Assembly: GCA_903889245.1 (NCBI GenBank)
Contig: CAISWQ010000054.1
Coordinates: forward strand, 44,412-108,411
Origin: an uncultured Lentisphaerota bacterium
Lineage (GTDB): Bacteria; Verrucomicrobiota; Kiritimatiellia; CAIQIC01
DNA: 64,000 nucleotides
Direction of reading: 5' to 3'
Shown: positions 41,033 to 51,016 of the stretch, piece by piece
Position numbering within the stretch: the stretch's first letter is position 1
Layout of the letters: every line of letters begins with the position of its first letter
Made by a program: the position numbers and the translations under genes
The notes under the pieces: generated by a model
What the model was told of the DNA's origin: nothing
Databases searched by the model: none
What the model saw: only the letters and a program-made list of their open reading frames with translations

Positions 41033-42132
41033 CTACCCCCCTCGATCTGAAGAAGCTGAAAATCCGGCCGCTCGCCGAACGCAGGAGCCTGACGTGCGCC
41101 GATGACATCCTCGTCGCGCCCAACGCGCCGCTGCGGCCGCTGCCGGAGGCGGTCCAGCCGCTCATCGCTGACTGCGCGCAACGGATTCGCGCGGCGCGCA
41201 AGGGCGGCGCGAGCGTCATGCTGATCTACGGCGCGCACCTGCTGCGCAACGGCGCGGCGCTGATCCTCGACCGCCTGCTGGCGGCCAAGTGGCTGACGCA
41301 CCTGGCGACCAACGGCGCGGGGACGATTCATGATTGGGAATATGCGTGGCTCGGCGCGAGCACGGAGAGCGTCCGCGAAAACGTCGCCACCGGTTCGTTC
41401 GGCACATGGGACGAGACGGCGACGAACATCCATCGTGCGCTGCTGGCCGGCGCGCTCGATGGCCTCGGCTACGGCCGCGCGCTGGGCCGTTACATCGCCG
41501 AGGACGGCGCGAAGCTGCCGGCGCCCGAGGAACTCGCGCGCGCCATTGCCGCCGCGCCGGAGCATCCGCTGACCGCGGCGCGCGCCGACCTGCTGCGCGC
41601 GATGCGCGAGCAGAGCTGGCCGGCGGGCCGTATCCGGGTGGAGCACCGCTGGAGGCAGAACTCCATTCTCGCCGCGGCCTGGCGGCACAACGTGGCCGTG
41701 ACGGTGCATCCGGGCATCGGCTATGACATCATCACGAACCACCCGGTGTTCAGCGGCAGCGCCATCGGGCGCGCAGGCGAACTCGACTTCAAGCTGTTCG
41801 CCGGCGCGGTCGCTGGCTTGAACGGCGGCGTCGTGCTCTCGATCGGCTCGGCGATCATGGGGCCGCAGGTGTTCGAGAAGGCGTTGAGCTGCGTGAACAA
41901 CCTGCGCCTGCAGGAGGGCCGCGGCGTCGTCAGCGGCCACTCGATCTTTGTGGTGGACCTGCAGGACGGCGGCGGCTGGGACTGGACGCAGGGCGAACCG
42001 CCGAAGACGAATCCGGCCTACTACCTGCGCTTCTGCAAGAGCTACGCGCGCATGGGCGGCACCATGCGCTACGCGCAGTGCGACAACCTCACCTTCGTCC
42101 AGCATCTCCATCGCGAGTTGCAACGCCTATGA
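41029..42132 (+). CDS. Deoxyhypusine synthase-like protein
   Basis: 367 residues. Several stretches follow the deoxyhypusine synthase fold: VMLIYGAHLLRNGAALILD, HLATNGAGTIHDWEYAWLGAST (NGAGxIHDxE motif), GSFGTWDETATNIHRAL, VTVHPGIGYDIITNHP and LNGGVVLSIGSAIMGPQVFEKAL. The C-terminal NPAYYLRFCKSYARMGG lies where bacterial homologues carry the intermediate-forming Lys. Bacteria have no eIF5A, and bacterial homologues are known or thought to act on polyamines (homospermidine synthase type), but clustering with a HAD phosphatase and a PfkB kinase suggests a different, NAD-dependent reaction. Start overlaps the HAD stop. Confidence 0.78.
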   Translation: MTTPLDLKKLKIRPLAERRSLTCADDILVAPNAPLRPLPEAVQPLIADCAQRIRAARKGGASVMLIYGAHLLRNGAALILDRLLAAKWLTHLATNGAGTIHDWEYAWLGASTESVRENVATGSFGTWDETATNIHRALLAGALDGLGYGRALGRYIAEDGAKLPAPEELARAIAAAPEHPLTAARADLLRAMREQSWPAGRIRVEHRWRQNSILAAAWRHNVAVTVHPGIGYDIITNHPVFSGSAIGRAGELDFKLFAGAVAGLNGGVVLSIGSAIMGPQVFEKALSCVNNLRLQEGRGVVSGHSIFVVDLQDGGGWDWTQGEPPKTNPAYYLRFCKSYARMGGTMRYAQCDNLTFVQHLHRELQRL

Positions 42133-42274
42133 AAGGGGACGCCCACACCAGGACCATGTTTTTTTACGCCCGGTCAGGTGACCGGGCCTACAAGGCTGGT
42201 GTCTGTAGGCCGCGTGACCTCACGCGGCGGAACACCACGCACGTGGAGGGACGCGCTCCGTCGCGTCCGCGCAC
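42133..42274. repeat. Hairpin repeats between DHS-like and PfkB genes
   Basis: GCCCGGTCAGGTGACCGGGC (42168-42187, perfect palindrome apart from centre) and CCGCGTGACCTCACGCGG (42210-42227), both next to GGCCTAC/GTAGGCC words, then GGAGGGACGCG...CGCGTCC (42246-42269). Same families as at 27173-27192 and 7433-7451. No gene. Confidence 0.65.
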
Positions 42275-43291
42275 ATGACGCTCGCGCGCTTCCACGCCAT
42301 CACCGCGCGCTATCCGGCGCTGAAGATCGCCATCGTCGGCGACTTCTGCCTCGACCGCTACCTGGAGATTGATCCGGCGCGCGCGGAAACCTCCCTCGAA
42401 ACCGGACTGCCGGTTCAGAACGTGGTGAACGTCCGCGCACAGCCCGGCGCGGCGGGGACGGTGCTCAACAACGTCGCCGCGCTCGGTGCCGGCCAGATTT
42501 TCCCGGTGGGCTTTTGCGGCGAGGATGGAGAGGGATTTGAGCTGCGCCGCGCGCTGGCCGCGCTGCCGGGCGTGCAGCTCGATTATTTTCTGACCACGGC
42601 GTTGCGCCGCACGTTCACCTACTGCAAGCCGCTCGTCATCGAGCCCGATGAGCCACCGCGCGAGCTGCGCCGGCTCGACTCGAAAAACTGGACGCCGACG
42701 CCGCCATCCGTCAGCGAGGCGCTCGCCACCGCGACGGCCAAGCTGCTCAAGCGGGTGGATGCGGTCATCGTGATGGATCAGGTGGACGTGGCGGAGACCG
42801 GCGTCGTGACCCAGGCGGTGCATGCTATGTTGGCGGGGCAAGGGAGCGGTGTGCCGATCCTTGCCGATTCACGGCGCGGGTTGAGCGGCTATCCGCCGGT
42901 GATCTTCAAGATGAACGCCGCCGAACTCGCGCGACTCTGCGGGTTGAGTGGCAAGCTTTCCCTGAAGCAGGTGCGCGCGGCCGCGGCGCAACTGGCGCGG
43001 AAAAACCAGCGCGCCGTCTTCGTCACGCTTGCCGAGCGCGGGCTGGTCGGCGCGCAGCCCGATGGCACGACCGAACACGTGCATGCGCTGCCGCTGCGCG
43101 GGCCGATTGATATCGTCGGCGCGGGCGATTCGGTGACGGCGAACCTCGCGCTGGCGCTCGCCGCCGGCGCGACGCTGCGCGAGGCGCTGGAGCTGGCGGC
43201 ACTCGCCTCGTCCATCGTCATCCATCAGCTCGGCACCACCGGCACGGCCTCCGTCGCGCAGATGCAGGCGCTGTTGCCGAAGCAGTCATGA
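42275..43291 (+). CDS. PfkB-family carbohydrate kinase (RfaE1-like)
   Basis: 338 residues. Ribokinase-fold enzyme: IAIVGDFCLDRYLEIDP at the start, PGAAGTVLNNVAALGAG (PfkB motif 1), and PIDIVGAGDSVTANLALALAAGA (PfkB motif 2 with catalytic Asp in GAGDS). Closest in style to the heptose-phosphate kinase domain of HldE, but no nucleotidyltransferase domain is attached. The length and insert region (TYCKPLVIEPDEPPRELRRLD) are typical for the RfaE1-like group. Third member of the HAD/DHS-like/kinase cluster, although separated by hairpin repeats. Confidence 0.88.
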   Translation: MTLARFHAITARYPALKIAIVGDFCLDRYLEIDPARAETSLETGLPVQNVVNVRAQPGAAGTVLNNVAALGAGQIFPVGFCGEDGEGFELRRALAALPGVQLDYFLTTALRRTFTYCKPLVIEPDEPPRELRRLDSKNWTPTPPSVSEALATATAKLLKRVDAVIVMDQVDVAETGVVTQAVHAMLAGQGSGVPILADSRRGLSGYPPVIFKMNAAELARLCGLSGKLSLKQVRAAAAQLARKNQRAVFVTLAERGLVGAQPDGTTEHVHALPLRGPIDIVGAGDSVTANLALALAAGATLREALELAALASSIVIHQLGTTGTASVAQMQALLPKQS

Positions 43292-43324
43292 ACTGATGGG
43301 CGGGAATAAACCGGGAGAAAGGTA

Positions 43325-45520
43325 ATGCAGATCAAGAGCGCCATGTTCGGCTTCTGTCTGCTGGCGACTGTCGCGTGGGCTGGCGAGGTCGCGCCGCCGA
43401 CACCGAAGTGGTTAAGCGAAATCACGCGCGTCGCCTACACGGATCTCGGCAACGCGCGCTTCAGCGGCGAGTGGCCGGAGCAGGTGATCGCCGATGCCGC
43501 GGCCGCCGGCGTGCAACTGTTCTTCTCGCGCGTCCACAGCGGCGATGAATGGGAAGGGCTCGGCTGGCAGAGCGAGTTCGGCCCCGCCGACCCGCGCATG
43601 AACGGCCGCGACTGCACGCGCGAGCTGGTCGCGCTATGTCACAAGAATCACATCCGCTACCTCGCCTATTATTGGGCGCAGCGTGAGCCGAAGGCAGTGG
43701 CCGAGGCGCACCCCGACTGGTGCGGCGTCAATGCGCGCGGCAAGCCGACGCGCTACTTCTGCTTCAACACGCCCTACCGTCAGCTCGTGCGCGACCGCAT
43801 TGTCGAACTGGTGAAGAAGGAGCGCGTGGATGGCATCTTCTTCGACATGTTCCATGCCCGCGCCGACGAGTGTTACTGCGCCTGCTGCCAGGCGAAGTTC
43901 AAGCAGCAGACCGGTCACGCCGCGCCGACGAAGGAAAACTTCGAGAACCCCGTGTGGCGCAAGTGGGTGGATTTCCGCTACCGCAGCCTCGAGGACGCGA
44001 TGCTGGAGTTCAACCGCGCGATCAAGGCGGCGAATCCCGACGCGGCGTTGGTGGTCAACACGTGGAACGCCTGGGTCTATCACGACAATCTGCTGCGCCG
44101 AAATTCAATCCGTGTGATCGAAAACGTGGACGGCATTCTGGAGGAAACCGCTTGGTACGACACGGTGGATCCGTCGTTCTGCGCCTTCCCGACGCTCTAC
44201 AACTTCATGAGCTGGCATCTTGCGGGGTTGGCGAAGGAGAAACCCGCGCTGATGTGGGCGCGCGGCGGCGTGGTGCGGTTGCCGATTGGCTACACCGAGT
44301 CGTTCACGCGGCAGGCGGTGATGCTCGCCAACGGTTCCGTGCCCGCGCAGTCGGTGCCGGGCCGTGAGGTGATGAAGCGCTACATGGCCGACCTCGCCGC
44401 CCGCGAAAAATTTGTGTGCGGCAGCCGGCCGCTGCGCTGGTGCGGACTGCTGGTCTCGGAGAAGACGGAGATGTGGTACGGCCGCCACGAGCCGCAGGAG
44501 CGCTACATCAAGGGCATCTATGGCGCCTACCAACTGCTGCTGGAAAAACATCTGCCGGTGGTGCTCGTCACCGACCGTGATCTCGAGCGCGGCGATCTGG
44601 CGGGGCTGGCGGTGCTCGTTGCGCCGAATGCGGCGGCGCTCTCCGAGCGCGAGTGCGAGAACCTGCGCGCGTTTGTACGCGCGGGCGGCGGTCTGGTCGC
44701 CAGCTACGAAACGTCGCTGTTTGACGAGGAAGGCCAGCCGTTGCCGGACTTCCGGCTGGGCGATCTGCTCAACGCACGCAAGGTGGGTGAGTTCGACGCG
44801 CGCGCGATCCGCGTCGGCTGGGATCCGCTCAAGATTCACTACGCCAATTGGTATGTGCCCGCCAAACACCGCTGGGCCACCGGCGATGTCCGCGTCGCGA
44901 TGGAGCGCTGCGGTGTGACGGACCCGGCGGGCACCGTACATACGAGCCTGCAATTGATCGGCCGCCTGCTGGAGGTGGAGCCCGTGAAGGGCAAGCGCAG
45001 CGATCTGCGCGTGAGCACGGCGGAATATAGCGAGCCGCTCAAGCGGGTGGTGAGCACCAATTATCCCGGCGTGGTGGAAAACAAGTTTGGCGACGGCAAG
45101 GTCATCTATTTCCCCGCGGATCTCACGTGGTCCTATTTCCGGCTGGGCGATCCACATGTGGCGGGTTTGCTGGAGCAGGCGATCCGCGAGGCGGCCGGCC
45201 GGCCGCCGCCCATCGAAGTCGCCGCGCCGAGTATCGTGCAGGCGACGCCGTTCGTGCAGGGCAACCGGCTGGTGGTTCATTTGCTGAACGACATCTCGTC
45301 GCTCGGTCGTTCGCAAAACGTGAAGGGTGAATCGCTGCGCGAGCGGACCGAGGTGATCCCGATGCACGACATCAAGGTGACCTTCCGCGAACCGCGCTGG
45401 AAAAAATTCACACTAATCCCCGGCGGTACCGAACTGAAGGCCGAGGATACGCCGCAGGGCCGGGTGGTGACGGTGCCGCCGCTGCCAATCCATGCGATGG
45501 TCGTGGCGGAGGAACGGTGA
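43325..45520 (+). CDS. Exported glycosidase-like TIM-barrel protein with GATase-like middle domain
   Basis: 731 residues. Signal peptide MQIKSAMFGFCLLATVAWA. Residues about 30-360 form a TIM barrel like the hypothetical glycosyl hydrolase GHL6/family-42-type group: RYLAYYWAQREP, VDGIFFDMFHARADECYC (Asp/Glu candidates at strand ends) and VVNTWNAW. Residues about 370-500 resemble the beta-galactosidase trimerisation (class I amidotransferase-like) domain (LPVVLVTDRDLERGDLAGLAVLVAPN, AFVRAGGGLVASYETS). A beta-rich C-terminus follows. Presumed polysaccharide-active in the periplasm; catalytic pair not certain. GGGAGAAAGG precedes the ATG. Confidence 0.8.
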   Translation: MQIKSAMFGFCLLATVAWAGEVAPPTPKWLSEITRVAYTDLGNARFSGEWPEQVIADAAAAGVQLFFSRVHSGDEWEGLGWQSEFGPADPRMNGRDCTRELVALCHKNHIRYLAYYWAQREPKAVAEAHPDWCGVNARGKPTRYFCFNTPYRQLVRDRIVELVKKERVDGIFFDMFHARADECYCACCQAKFKQQTGHAAPTKENFENPVWRKWVDFRYRSLEDAMLEFNRAIKAANPDAALVVNTWNAWVYHDNLLRRNSIRVIENVDGILEETAWYDTVDPSFCAFPTLYNFMSWHLAGLAKEKPALMWARGGVVRLPIGYTESFTRQAVMLANGSVPAQSVPGREVMKRYMADLAAREKFVCGSRPLRWCGLLVSEKTEMWYGRHEPQERYIKGIYGAYQLLLEKHLPVVLVTDRDLERGDLAGLAVLVAPNAAALSERECENLRAFVRAGGGLVASYETSLFDEEGQPLPDFRLGDLLNARKVGEFDARAIRVGWDPLKIHYANWYVPAKHRWATGDVRVAMERCGVTDPAGTVHTSLQLIGRLLEVEPVKGKRSDLRVSTAEYSEPLKRVVSTNYPGVVENKFGDGKVIYFPADLTWSYFRLGDPHVAGLLEQAIREAAGRPPPIEVAAPSIVQATPFVQGNRLVVHLLNDISSLGRSQNVKGESLRERTEVIPMHDIKVTFREPRWKKFTLIPGGTELKAEDTPQGRVVTVPPLPIHAMVVAEER

Positions 45521-45529
45521 TCTCATGAA

Positions 45530-45578
45530 TTTCCAAGGCTTGGAAAACCACGTCGGAAATTTTCCAAGCCTTGGAAAA
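45530..45578. repeat. Phased palindrome array, 2 copies (centres 45538, 45569)
   Basis: 31 bp apart. The second copy ends directly against the -35 hexamer of the tdh promoter. Confidence 0.9.
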
Positions 45579-45579
45579 G

Positions 45580-45607
45580 TTGAATATCATTGCCTGGGCA
45601 ATATAAT
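45580..45607 (+). promoter_or_regulatory. Promoter of the tdh-kbl operon
   Basis: TTGAAT 45580-45585, 16-base spacer, perfect TATAAT 45602-45607. Best sigma-70 match in the window. Two bases separate it from a palindrome array, so a protein bound there would sit against RNA polymerase. A second TTGACA at 45610-45615 has no good -10. Leader about 48 bases. Confidence 0.75.
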
Positions 45608-45661
45608 TGTTGACAGCGGCGCGGCCGATACGGAAGATGCGCCGCAAGAAACGAGGCGCGC

Positions 45662-46693
45662 ATGAAGGCACTGGTCAAACGCGAAGCGAAGCTGGGGCTG
45701 TGGCTCGAAGATGTCCCGGAGCCGGTCGTGGGCATCAACGATGTGCTGATCAAGGTCCACAAGACCTCGATCTGCGGCACCGACGTGCATATCTATAACT
45801 GGGACGCGTGGTCGCAGAAGACAATCAAGGTGCCGATGGTGATCGGCCACGAGTTTGCCGGCACGGTCGCCGGTTATGGCGCGAACGTCGCGGACATGAA
45901 GCTCGGCGACGTGGTCAGCGGCGAGGGGCACATCGTCTGCGGCCGCTGCCGCAACTGCCTCGCCGGCCGCCGCCACCTGTGCGCGCACACGATCGGACTG
46001 GGCGTCAACCGCACCGGTTCGTTCGCGGAATATGTCAGCATCCCGATGACGAACGTCTGGCACGCGGACCCGAAGATTTCGATGGAGGTGCTGTCGTCGT
46101 TCGATCCGTTCGGCAACGCGGCGCACACGGCGCTCTCGCACAAGGTGCTCGGCGAGGACGTGCTGATCACCGGCGCGGGGCCGATCGGCCTGATGGCGGC
46201 GGCGATTGTCCGCCACGCCGGCGCGCGGTTCGTCATCATCACCGATGTGAATCCCTACCGGCTCGATCTCGCCCGCAAGCTGGGCGTGACGCGCGCGGTG
46301 AACGTGAAGGAGCAGTCGCTCAAGGACGTACAGGCGGAACTCGGCATGAAGGAAGGCTTCGACGTCGGCCTCGAGATGTCCGGCAATCCCGCGGCGTTTC
46401 GCGACATGATTGATAACATGTGCCACGGCGGCAAGATCGCGATGCTCGGCATTCCATCGGAGCAGATGGCGATTGATTGGAACAAGGTGGTGTTCAACAT
46501 GCTCACGATCAAGGGCATCTATGGCCGCGAGATGTACGAGACGTGGTACATGATGACCGCGATGCTGCAGTCGGGGCTGGATATCTCGCCGGTGATTACG
46601 CACCGGTTCCCCTACACCGAGTTCGAGCAGGGCTTCCAGGCGATGCGTTCGGGCAACTCCGGCAAAGTTGTGCTGACATGGTGCGAGGGCTGA
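45662..46693 (+). CDS. tdh: L-threonine 3-dehydrogenase
   Basis: 343 residues, zinc-dependent medium-chain dehydrogenase. Oxidises threonine to 2-amino-3-ketobutyrate with NAD+. Catalytic zinc site in [12 protein letters not shown] (Cys of CGTD; [11 protein letters not shown] is specific to Tdh) and GHEFAG; structural zinc in [15 protein letters not shown]; nucleotide loop [18 protein letters not shown]. Its partner kbl follows after one intervening gene, completing the two-step threonine to glycine plus acetyl-CoA route. First gene of an 11-gene run with no gap above 9 bases after the second gene. Confidence 0.96.
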   Translation: MKALVKREAKLGLWLEDVPEPVVGINDVLIKVHKTSICGTDVHIYNWDAWSQKTIKVPMVIGHEFAGTVAGYGANVADMKLGDVVSGEGHIVCGRCRNCLAGRRHLCAHTIGLGVNRTGSFAEYVSIPMTNVWHADPKISMEVLSSFDPFGNAAHTALSHKVLGEDVLITGAGPIGLMAAAIVRHAGARFVIITDVNPYRLDLARKLGVTRAVNVKEQSLKDVQAELGMKEGFDVGLEMSGNPAAFRDMIDNMCHGGKIAMLGIPSEQMAIDWNKVVFNMLTIKGIYGREMYETWYMMTAMLQSGLDISPVITHRFPYTEFEQGFQAMRSGNSGKVVLTWCEG

Positions 46694-46696
46694 AGC

Positions 46697-47656
46697 GTGG
46701 CTGCCATCAGCCGCAGATTGTTTTTGAATTCGTTGCCGGCGGCGCTCGGTGGCGTGGCGGTTGGCGGTCGGGCCGGCGCGGCGGAGCCCGCGCCTGAAGG
46801 CCGCGGCAACCGGATCGCGGTCTCGACCTATTCCTTCTGGCGGTTTCTCCCGGATTGCAAGGTGCCGGTCGAGGATTGCATCCGGCAGGCGGCCGCGATG
46901 GGCTTCGATGCCGTGGAAATTCTGCACCGCCAGATGGAGCGCGAGGACCATGCCTATCTCCAGCAGCTCAAGCGCTACGCGCTGCTCGAAGGCGTGGACC
47001 TGTGTGGTCTCTCCATTCACCAGGGATTTCTCTCGCCGGATGCAAAGGTGCGGCAGGAAAATATCGCGCACACGCTGAAGGGTATCGAACTGGCCTATCA
47101 ACTGGGCATCCCGCACATGCGGGTCAATACCGGCCGCTGGGGTACGAGCAAGGATTTCGACACGCTGATGAAGAACCGCGGTATCGAATCGGCGCTGCCG
47201 GGGCATACCGAGGAGGAGGCGTTCGGCTGGGTCATCGACGCGTTCAAGGCGTGCCTCGCCAAGGCGCAGGAGTGCGGCGTGACGCTGGCTCTGGAGAATC
47301 ATTGGGGCCTCGGCCTGACGCCGCAGGGTGTGCTGCGGATCATTGAAGCGGTGAACTCACCGTGGCTGCAGGTCAACATGGACACGGGCAATTTCCTCGA
47401 AGATCCCTACGACCGGCTGGAGCAGATCGCGCCCAAGACCGTCTACGTCCACGCCAAGACCTATTACGGCGGCGGCCTCTGGTACACGCTGGACCTCGAC
47501 TACGCGCGCATCGCCGCGCTGCTCCGGCGGCACAACTATCACGGCTATATTTCCCTCGAATACGAGGGCAAGGAAGACTACCGCACCGCGCTGCCCAAGA
47601 GCCTCGCGGTGCTGCACGCCGCCTTCAGGAGAAACCATGCTGCCAACCGCGTATGA
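46697..47656 (+). CDS. Exported sugar phosphate isomerase/epimerase-like protein
   Basis: 319 residues, GTG start three bases after the tdh stop. Tat-type N-terminus ([21 protein letters not shown], read as [19 protein letters not shown]). TIM barrel of the xylose-isomerase-like group: [69 protein letters not shown] and [12 protein letters not shown], giving the Glu/Asp/His/Glu metal set. Its position between tdh and kbl, both cytoplasmic, is odd for an exported protein. Its 3' end overlaps kbl by 20 bases. Confidence 0.85.
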   Translation: MAAISRRLFLNSLPAALGGVAVGGRAGAAEPAPEGRGNRIAVSTYSFWRFLPDCKVPVEDCIRQAAAMGFDAVEILHRQMEREDHAYLQQLKRYALLEGVDLCGLSIHQGFLSPDAKVRQENIAHTLKGIELAYQLGIPHMRVNTGRWGTSKDFDTLMKNRGIESALPGHTEEEAFGWVIDAFKACLAKAQECGVTLALENHWGLGLTPQGVLRIIEAVNSPWLQVNMDTGNFLEDPYDRLEQIAPKTVYVHAKTYYGGGLWYTLDLDYARIAALLRRHNYHGYISLEYEGKEDYRTALPKSLAVLHAAFRRNHAANRV

Positions 47657-48821
47657 AAAATGGCTGACCGACCAGCTCGCCTCCATCCGCGAAGCTGGAT
47701 TGTTCAAGGAGGAGCGTGTGCTCGCCGGCGCGCAGTCGGCGCACATCCGCCTGCGCGACGGGCGCGAGGTGATCAACCTCTGCGCGAACAACTACCTTGG
47801 CCTCGCGAACCATCCCGACGTGATCGCGGCGGCGAAGGCCGGCCTCGACCAGTGGGGCTACGGCCTCTCCTCGGTGCGCTTCATCTGCGGCACGCAGGAA
47901 CTGCATAAGCAGCTCGAGCAGCGGCTCTCCGAATTTCTCGGCACCGAGGATACGATCCTCTACTCGTCGTGCTTCGACGCCAACGGCGGCCTGTTTGAGA
48001 CGCTGCTCGGCGAGCAGGACGCGATCATCAGCGACGCGCTCAACCACGCGAGCATCATTGATGGCGTCCGGCTCTGCAAGGCGCAGCGCTTCCGCTACGC
48101 CAATGCCGACATGGCTGACCTCGAGGCGCAGCTCAAGGCCGCCGCGAACTGCCGCACGCGCCTGATCGCGACCGACGGTGTCTTCAGCATGGATGGCACC
48201 ATCGCGCCGCTCCGCGACATCTGCGACCTCGCCGAGAAATATGACGCGCTGGTGATGGTGGACGATTCCCACGCCGTCGGCTTCCTCGGCCCGCGTGGCC
48301 GCGGCTCGCACGAATATCGCGGCGTGATGGGCCGCGTGGACATCCTGACCGGCACGCTCGGCAAGGCGCTTGGCGGCGCGAGCGGCGGCTACACCAGCGG
48401 CCGCCGCGAGATCATCGCGCTACTGCGCCAGCGCTCGCGGCCCTACCTCTTCTCCAACACGCTCGCGCCCTCCATCGCGGCGGCCTCGCTCAAGGTGCTG
48501 GAGATGCTCGGCCGCTCGACCGAGTGGCGCGACCGCCTGATGGCGAACACGCAGTTCTTCCGCGCGGGCCTGGCTGCCGCCGGCTTCAACATCCCGGCGG
48601 GCGAGCACCCGATCGTGCCGCTGATGCTCGGCGAGGCCGCGCTCGCCCAAAAGATGGCGGCGCGGATGCTTGACCACGGCATCTACGTCATCGGCTTCTT
48701 CCATCCGGTCGTCCCGCAGGGCAAGGCGCGCATCCGCACGCAGGTTTCCGCCGCGCACTCGCGCGCCGACCTGGAAAAAGCCATCGCGGCCTTCAGTGCC
48801 GTGCGGCGTGAGCTTCCATGA
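47637..48821 (+). CDS. kbl: Glycine C-acetyltransferase (2-amino-3-ketobutyrate CoA ligase)
   Basis: 394 residues, PLP-dependent alpha-oxoamine synthase. Cleaves 2-amino-3-ketobutyrate with CoA to glycine and acetyl-CoA. Family landmarks: [34 protein letters not shown], the PLP ring-stacking region in [29 protein letters not shown] and the Schiff-base Lys in [37 protein letters not shown] distinguishes Kbl from BioF and ALAS. Ribosome-binding site AGGAG lies inside the upstream gene. Overlaps the next start by four bases. Confidence 0.96.
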   Translation: MLPTAYEKWLTDQLASIREAGLFKEERVLAGAQSAHIRLRDGREVINLCANNYLGLANHPDVIAAAKAGLDQWGYGLSSVRFICGTQELHKQLEQRLSEFLGTEDTILYSSCFDANGGLFETLLGEQDAIISDALNHASIIDGVRLCKAQRFRYANADMADLEAQLKAAANCRTRLIATDGVFSMDGTIAPLRDICDLAEKYDALVMVDDSHAVGFLGPRGRGSHEYRGVMGRVDILTGTLGKALGGASGGYTSGRREIIALLRQRSRPYLFSNTLAPSIAAASLKVLEMLGRSTEWRDRLMANTQFFRAGLAAAGFNIPAGEHPIVPLMLGEAALAQKMAARMLDHGIYVIGFFHPVVPQGKARIRTQVSAAHSRADLEKAIAAFSAVRRELP

Positions 48822-51016
48822 AAAATCTTTTTCCAAGGCTGGGAATACTGGCGGTGCTGCTTTTCCAAGGCTTGGAAAACGTCCGCGCGGAATCGGCGGC
48901 GGCGCTCTTCGCGCGCGGCGATCTGCCCGCCTACAAGACTGCGCTCGACACCTGGCTCGATGCGACCGAGCGCGCCGCCACCGGCGCGGACGCCGCCGCG
49001 CGCTGGCCGAAGCTGGCGGCAACTCCCGGCTATTTGCACACGCTGATGCAGGCGGAACTGCTGCGCGTCACCGGCACCGAGAACGTGGCGAAGGTGATGG
49101 CGACGCCGAACGGCCGCGCATTCCTCTCCACCTTCATGGCCGACCCCGCGTGGCTGGAACTGTATCTGGCGAGCGGGCCGGTGCCGGAGAACACGCCCGA
49201 CGGGCTCGCGACGCTGCGTGATATCTGGCTGGCTGACCGCACGCCGGACGCGGCGAAATATCATCACCTCGCGACTGCGGTCGCGCTCGTGTTCAACACC
49301 GATCCGCAGAAGCGGCGGCTGCGCGATGTGACCTCGCGCGACCGCCATCCGCTGACGCCGGTCGCGCGCTACACCTTCTTCAAGGAGAGCCACAAGGCGG
49401 GCAAGCTCAAAGGGCTCTTCGACAAGCTCGCGACGTGGGAGCTGCGGTGGGTCGTGGGCGCGCCGGTGGAGAACGCGGCGCTCGCGTGGTTGCAGGAGCA
49501 CGTCAATGTGCCGCTCGCCGAGTTCGATGGCGTCTGCTGGATTCCGCGTTACCGCGGCGTGAACGACTTCGGCAATACGGTGCAGGGCCCGCTCTTCTAT
49601 CCCGCACGCAGCCAGCTCAACTGGGCCGAGGACACCGCAGCGCACGGCGGCGTCTGCGGCGCGCTCTCGACCTTCGGCGCCTTCAACGCCATGGCGCATG
49701 GCGTACCGGCGACGACGAAGGGCCAGCCCGGCCACTGTGCGCACGCGATCCGCCTCGCACCCGGCGACTGGAAGCCGTGCTTCGGCGGACCCGATGGCGG
49801 CGCGGCGTTTCATTTTGGCCCCGACACCTTCGCCTACGTCTGGATGGCCGACGACGCCTATGGTGCCACCGAGGCGATGCGCCGCTCGATGCAGCTCGCG
49901 TGGCGCGCGCGGCGCACAAACGCGCGTGCCGATTTCGCCGCGGCGCTCGCCGCGCAGCCGCTGAACTGGCTCGTCTGGCAGGACTACCTCGCCCGGTGCC
50001 TCGCCGATCCGACCTGCGGCGCCGAGGACTGGAAGAACATCAGCGACGCCATCCTCGCCGGCCTGGGCAAGCATCCGCGGCCGATGTGCGATCTGCTCGC
50101 GCAGTTCGATGAGAAGAAACTCTGGCCTGCGCTCACGCCGGCGGAGAAGCTGGCGTTCTTCCTGAAGGTCCACGAAATCATCGCCGCGAATCAGCGGCCC
50201 GGCTGGTCGCCGTGGGAAATGCCGCGCGATGTGCTGGCGAAGCAACTCAAGGCGCTCGGTGACGCCGACAAGGACGGCAAGTTCTTCGGTCAGGCGCTGG
50301 GCGCCTATGTCCGGCAAGGCCACGAATTTTTCATCGGCAAGCTGATTGACTGGGGCACGGAGAAGCTGGCGAAGTCGCGCTCCGGCCGCGAGCAGTTCTT
50401 CGCCGCGATCACCGCCGCGCTTGGCGAGAGCGGCGGCACGGGCGATGACAAGATCCGCCGGAAGGTGCTCGCCAGCGCGATCCGCGCCACCGAGGAGGCG
50501 CGCAGCATCGCCGGCTTCCAGATGTTGAGCGACGCCGCAAAGAAATTCGCCGCGCCCGAGGGCAAGCTCAAGTTCGAGACGCCGCGCGGCCGGCTCGTCA
50601 GCGCCGATGGGCTCCTCTACTTGAGCGGCTTCGATGGCTATGATCCCCCGATCAACCATCGCGGCGTGCTGACCGAGGATGGCGGCCTGTTCCATTGCCA
50701 GCCCGCGAAGGACGACAAGGACGGCCACGCCTGGGTCGTTGTGCAGTTACGCGATGAATGCCTGTTGAGCGCCCTCGCGCTCGGCAACCGCGTCAGCAAC
50801 CAGCAGCGCTGCAAGTCGCTCCGTATCTCCACCAGCACCGACGAGAAAACCTGGAAGCCGCTGACGGAGATCAGCGACTTCAAGCAGCAGTGCAAACTCG
50901 ACGTCAGCGACAAGGCCGTCCGCGCCCGCTGGGTCAAGATCGAGAACACCACGCCGCAGTCCGACGCCTTCCACCTGCGTAACGTCTGCATCTACGGGGA
51001 ACCGGTGAGGCTGTGA
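48818..51016 (+). CDS. Exported transglutaminase-like/discoidin protein with repeat-encoded signal peptide
   Basis: 732 residues. Signal peptide [20 protein letters not shown] is encoded by two palindrome copies. The middle region has a transglutaminase-like core: [20 protein letters not shown] (candidate nucleophile Cys) followed by [18 protein letters not shown] (candidate His and Asp). The last 150 residues resemble an F5/8 type C (discoidin) carbohydrate-binding fold, ending [18 protein letters not shown]. May cross-link or cleave proteins at the cell surface. The start overlaps kbl (ATGA); no other Met fits a signal peptide. Confidence 0.8.
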   Translation: MKNLFPRLGILAVLLFQGLENVRAESAAALFARGDLPAYKTALDTWLDATERAATGADAAARWPKLAATPGYLHTLMQAELLRVTGTENVAKVMATPNGRAFLSTFMADPAWLELYLASGPVPENTPDGLATLRDIWLADRTPDAAKYHHLATAVALVFNTDPQKRRLRDVTSRDRHPLTPVARYTFFKESHKAGKLKGLFDKLATWELRWVVGAPVENAALAWLQEHVNVPLAEFDGVCWIPRYRGVNDFGNTVQGPLFYPARSQLNWAEDTAAHGGVCGALSTFGAFNAMAHGVPATTKGQPGHCAHAIRLAPGDWKPCFGGPDGGAAFHFGPDTFAYVWMADDAYGATEAMRRSMQLAWRARRTNARADFAAALAAQPLNWLVWQDYLARCLADPTCGAEDWKNISDAILAGLGKHPRPMCDLLAQFDEKKLWPALTPAEKLAFFLKVHEIIAANQRPGWSPWEMPRDVLAKQLKALGDADKDGKFFGQALGAYVRQGHEFFIGKLIDWGTEKLAKSRSGREQFFAAITAALGESGGTGDDKIRRKVLASAIRATEEARSIAGFQMLSDAAKKFAAPEGKLKFETPRGRLVSADGLLYLSGFDGYDPPINHRGVLTEDGGLFHCQPAKDDKDGHAWVVVQLRDECLLSALALGNRVSNQQRCKSLRISTSTDEKTWKPLTEISDFKQQCKLDVSDKAVRARWVKIENTTPQSDAFHLRNVCIYGEPVRL
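48828..48879. repeat. In-gene palindrome pair (centres 48838, 48870)
   Basis: Exactly 32 bp apart, within codons 4-21. Copy 1 reads as FPRLG, copy 2 as LFQGLEN: different frames of the same palindrome. Confidence 0.92.

Noticed and set aside
41029..42132. True deoxyhypusine synthase
   Set aside because: Its protein substrate eIF5A is absent from bacteria; only the fold and motifs support the similarity, so it is called DHS-like.
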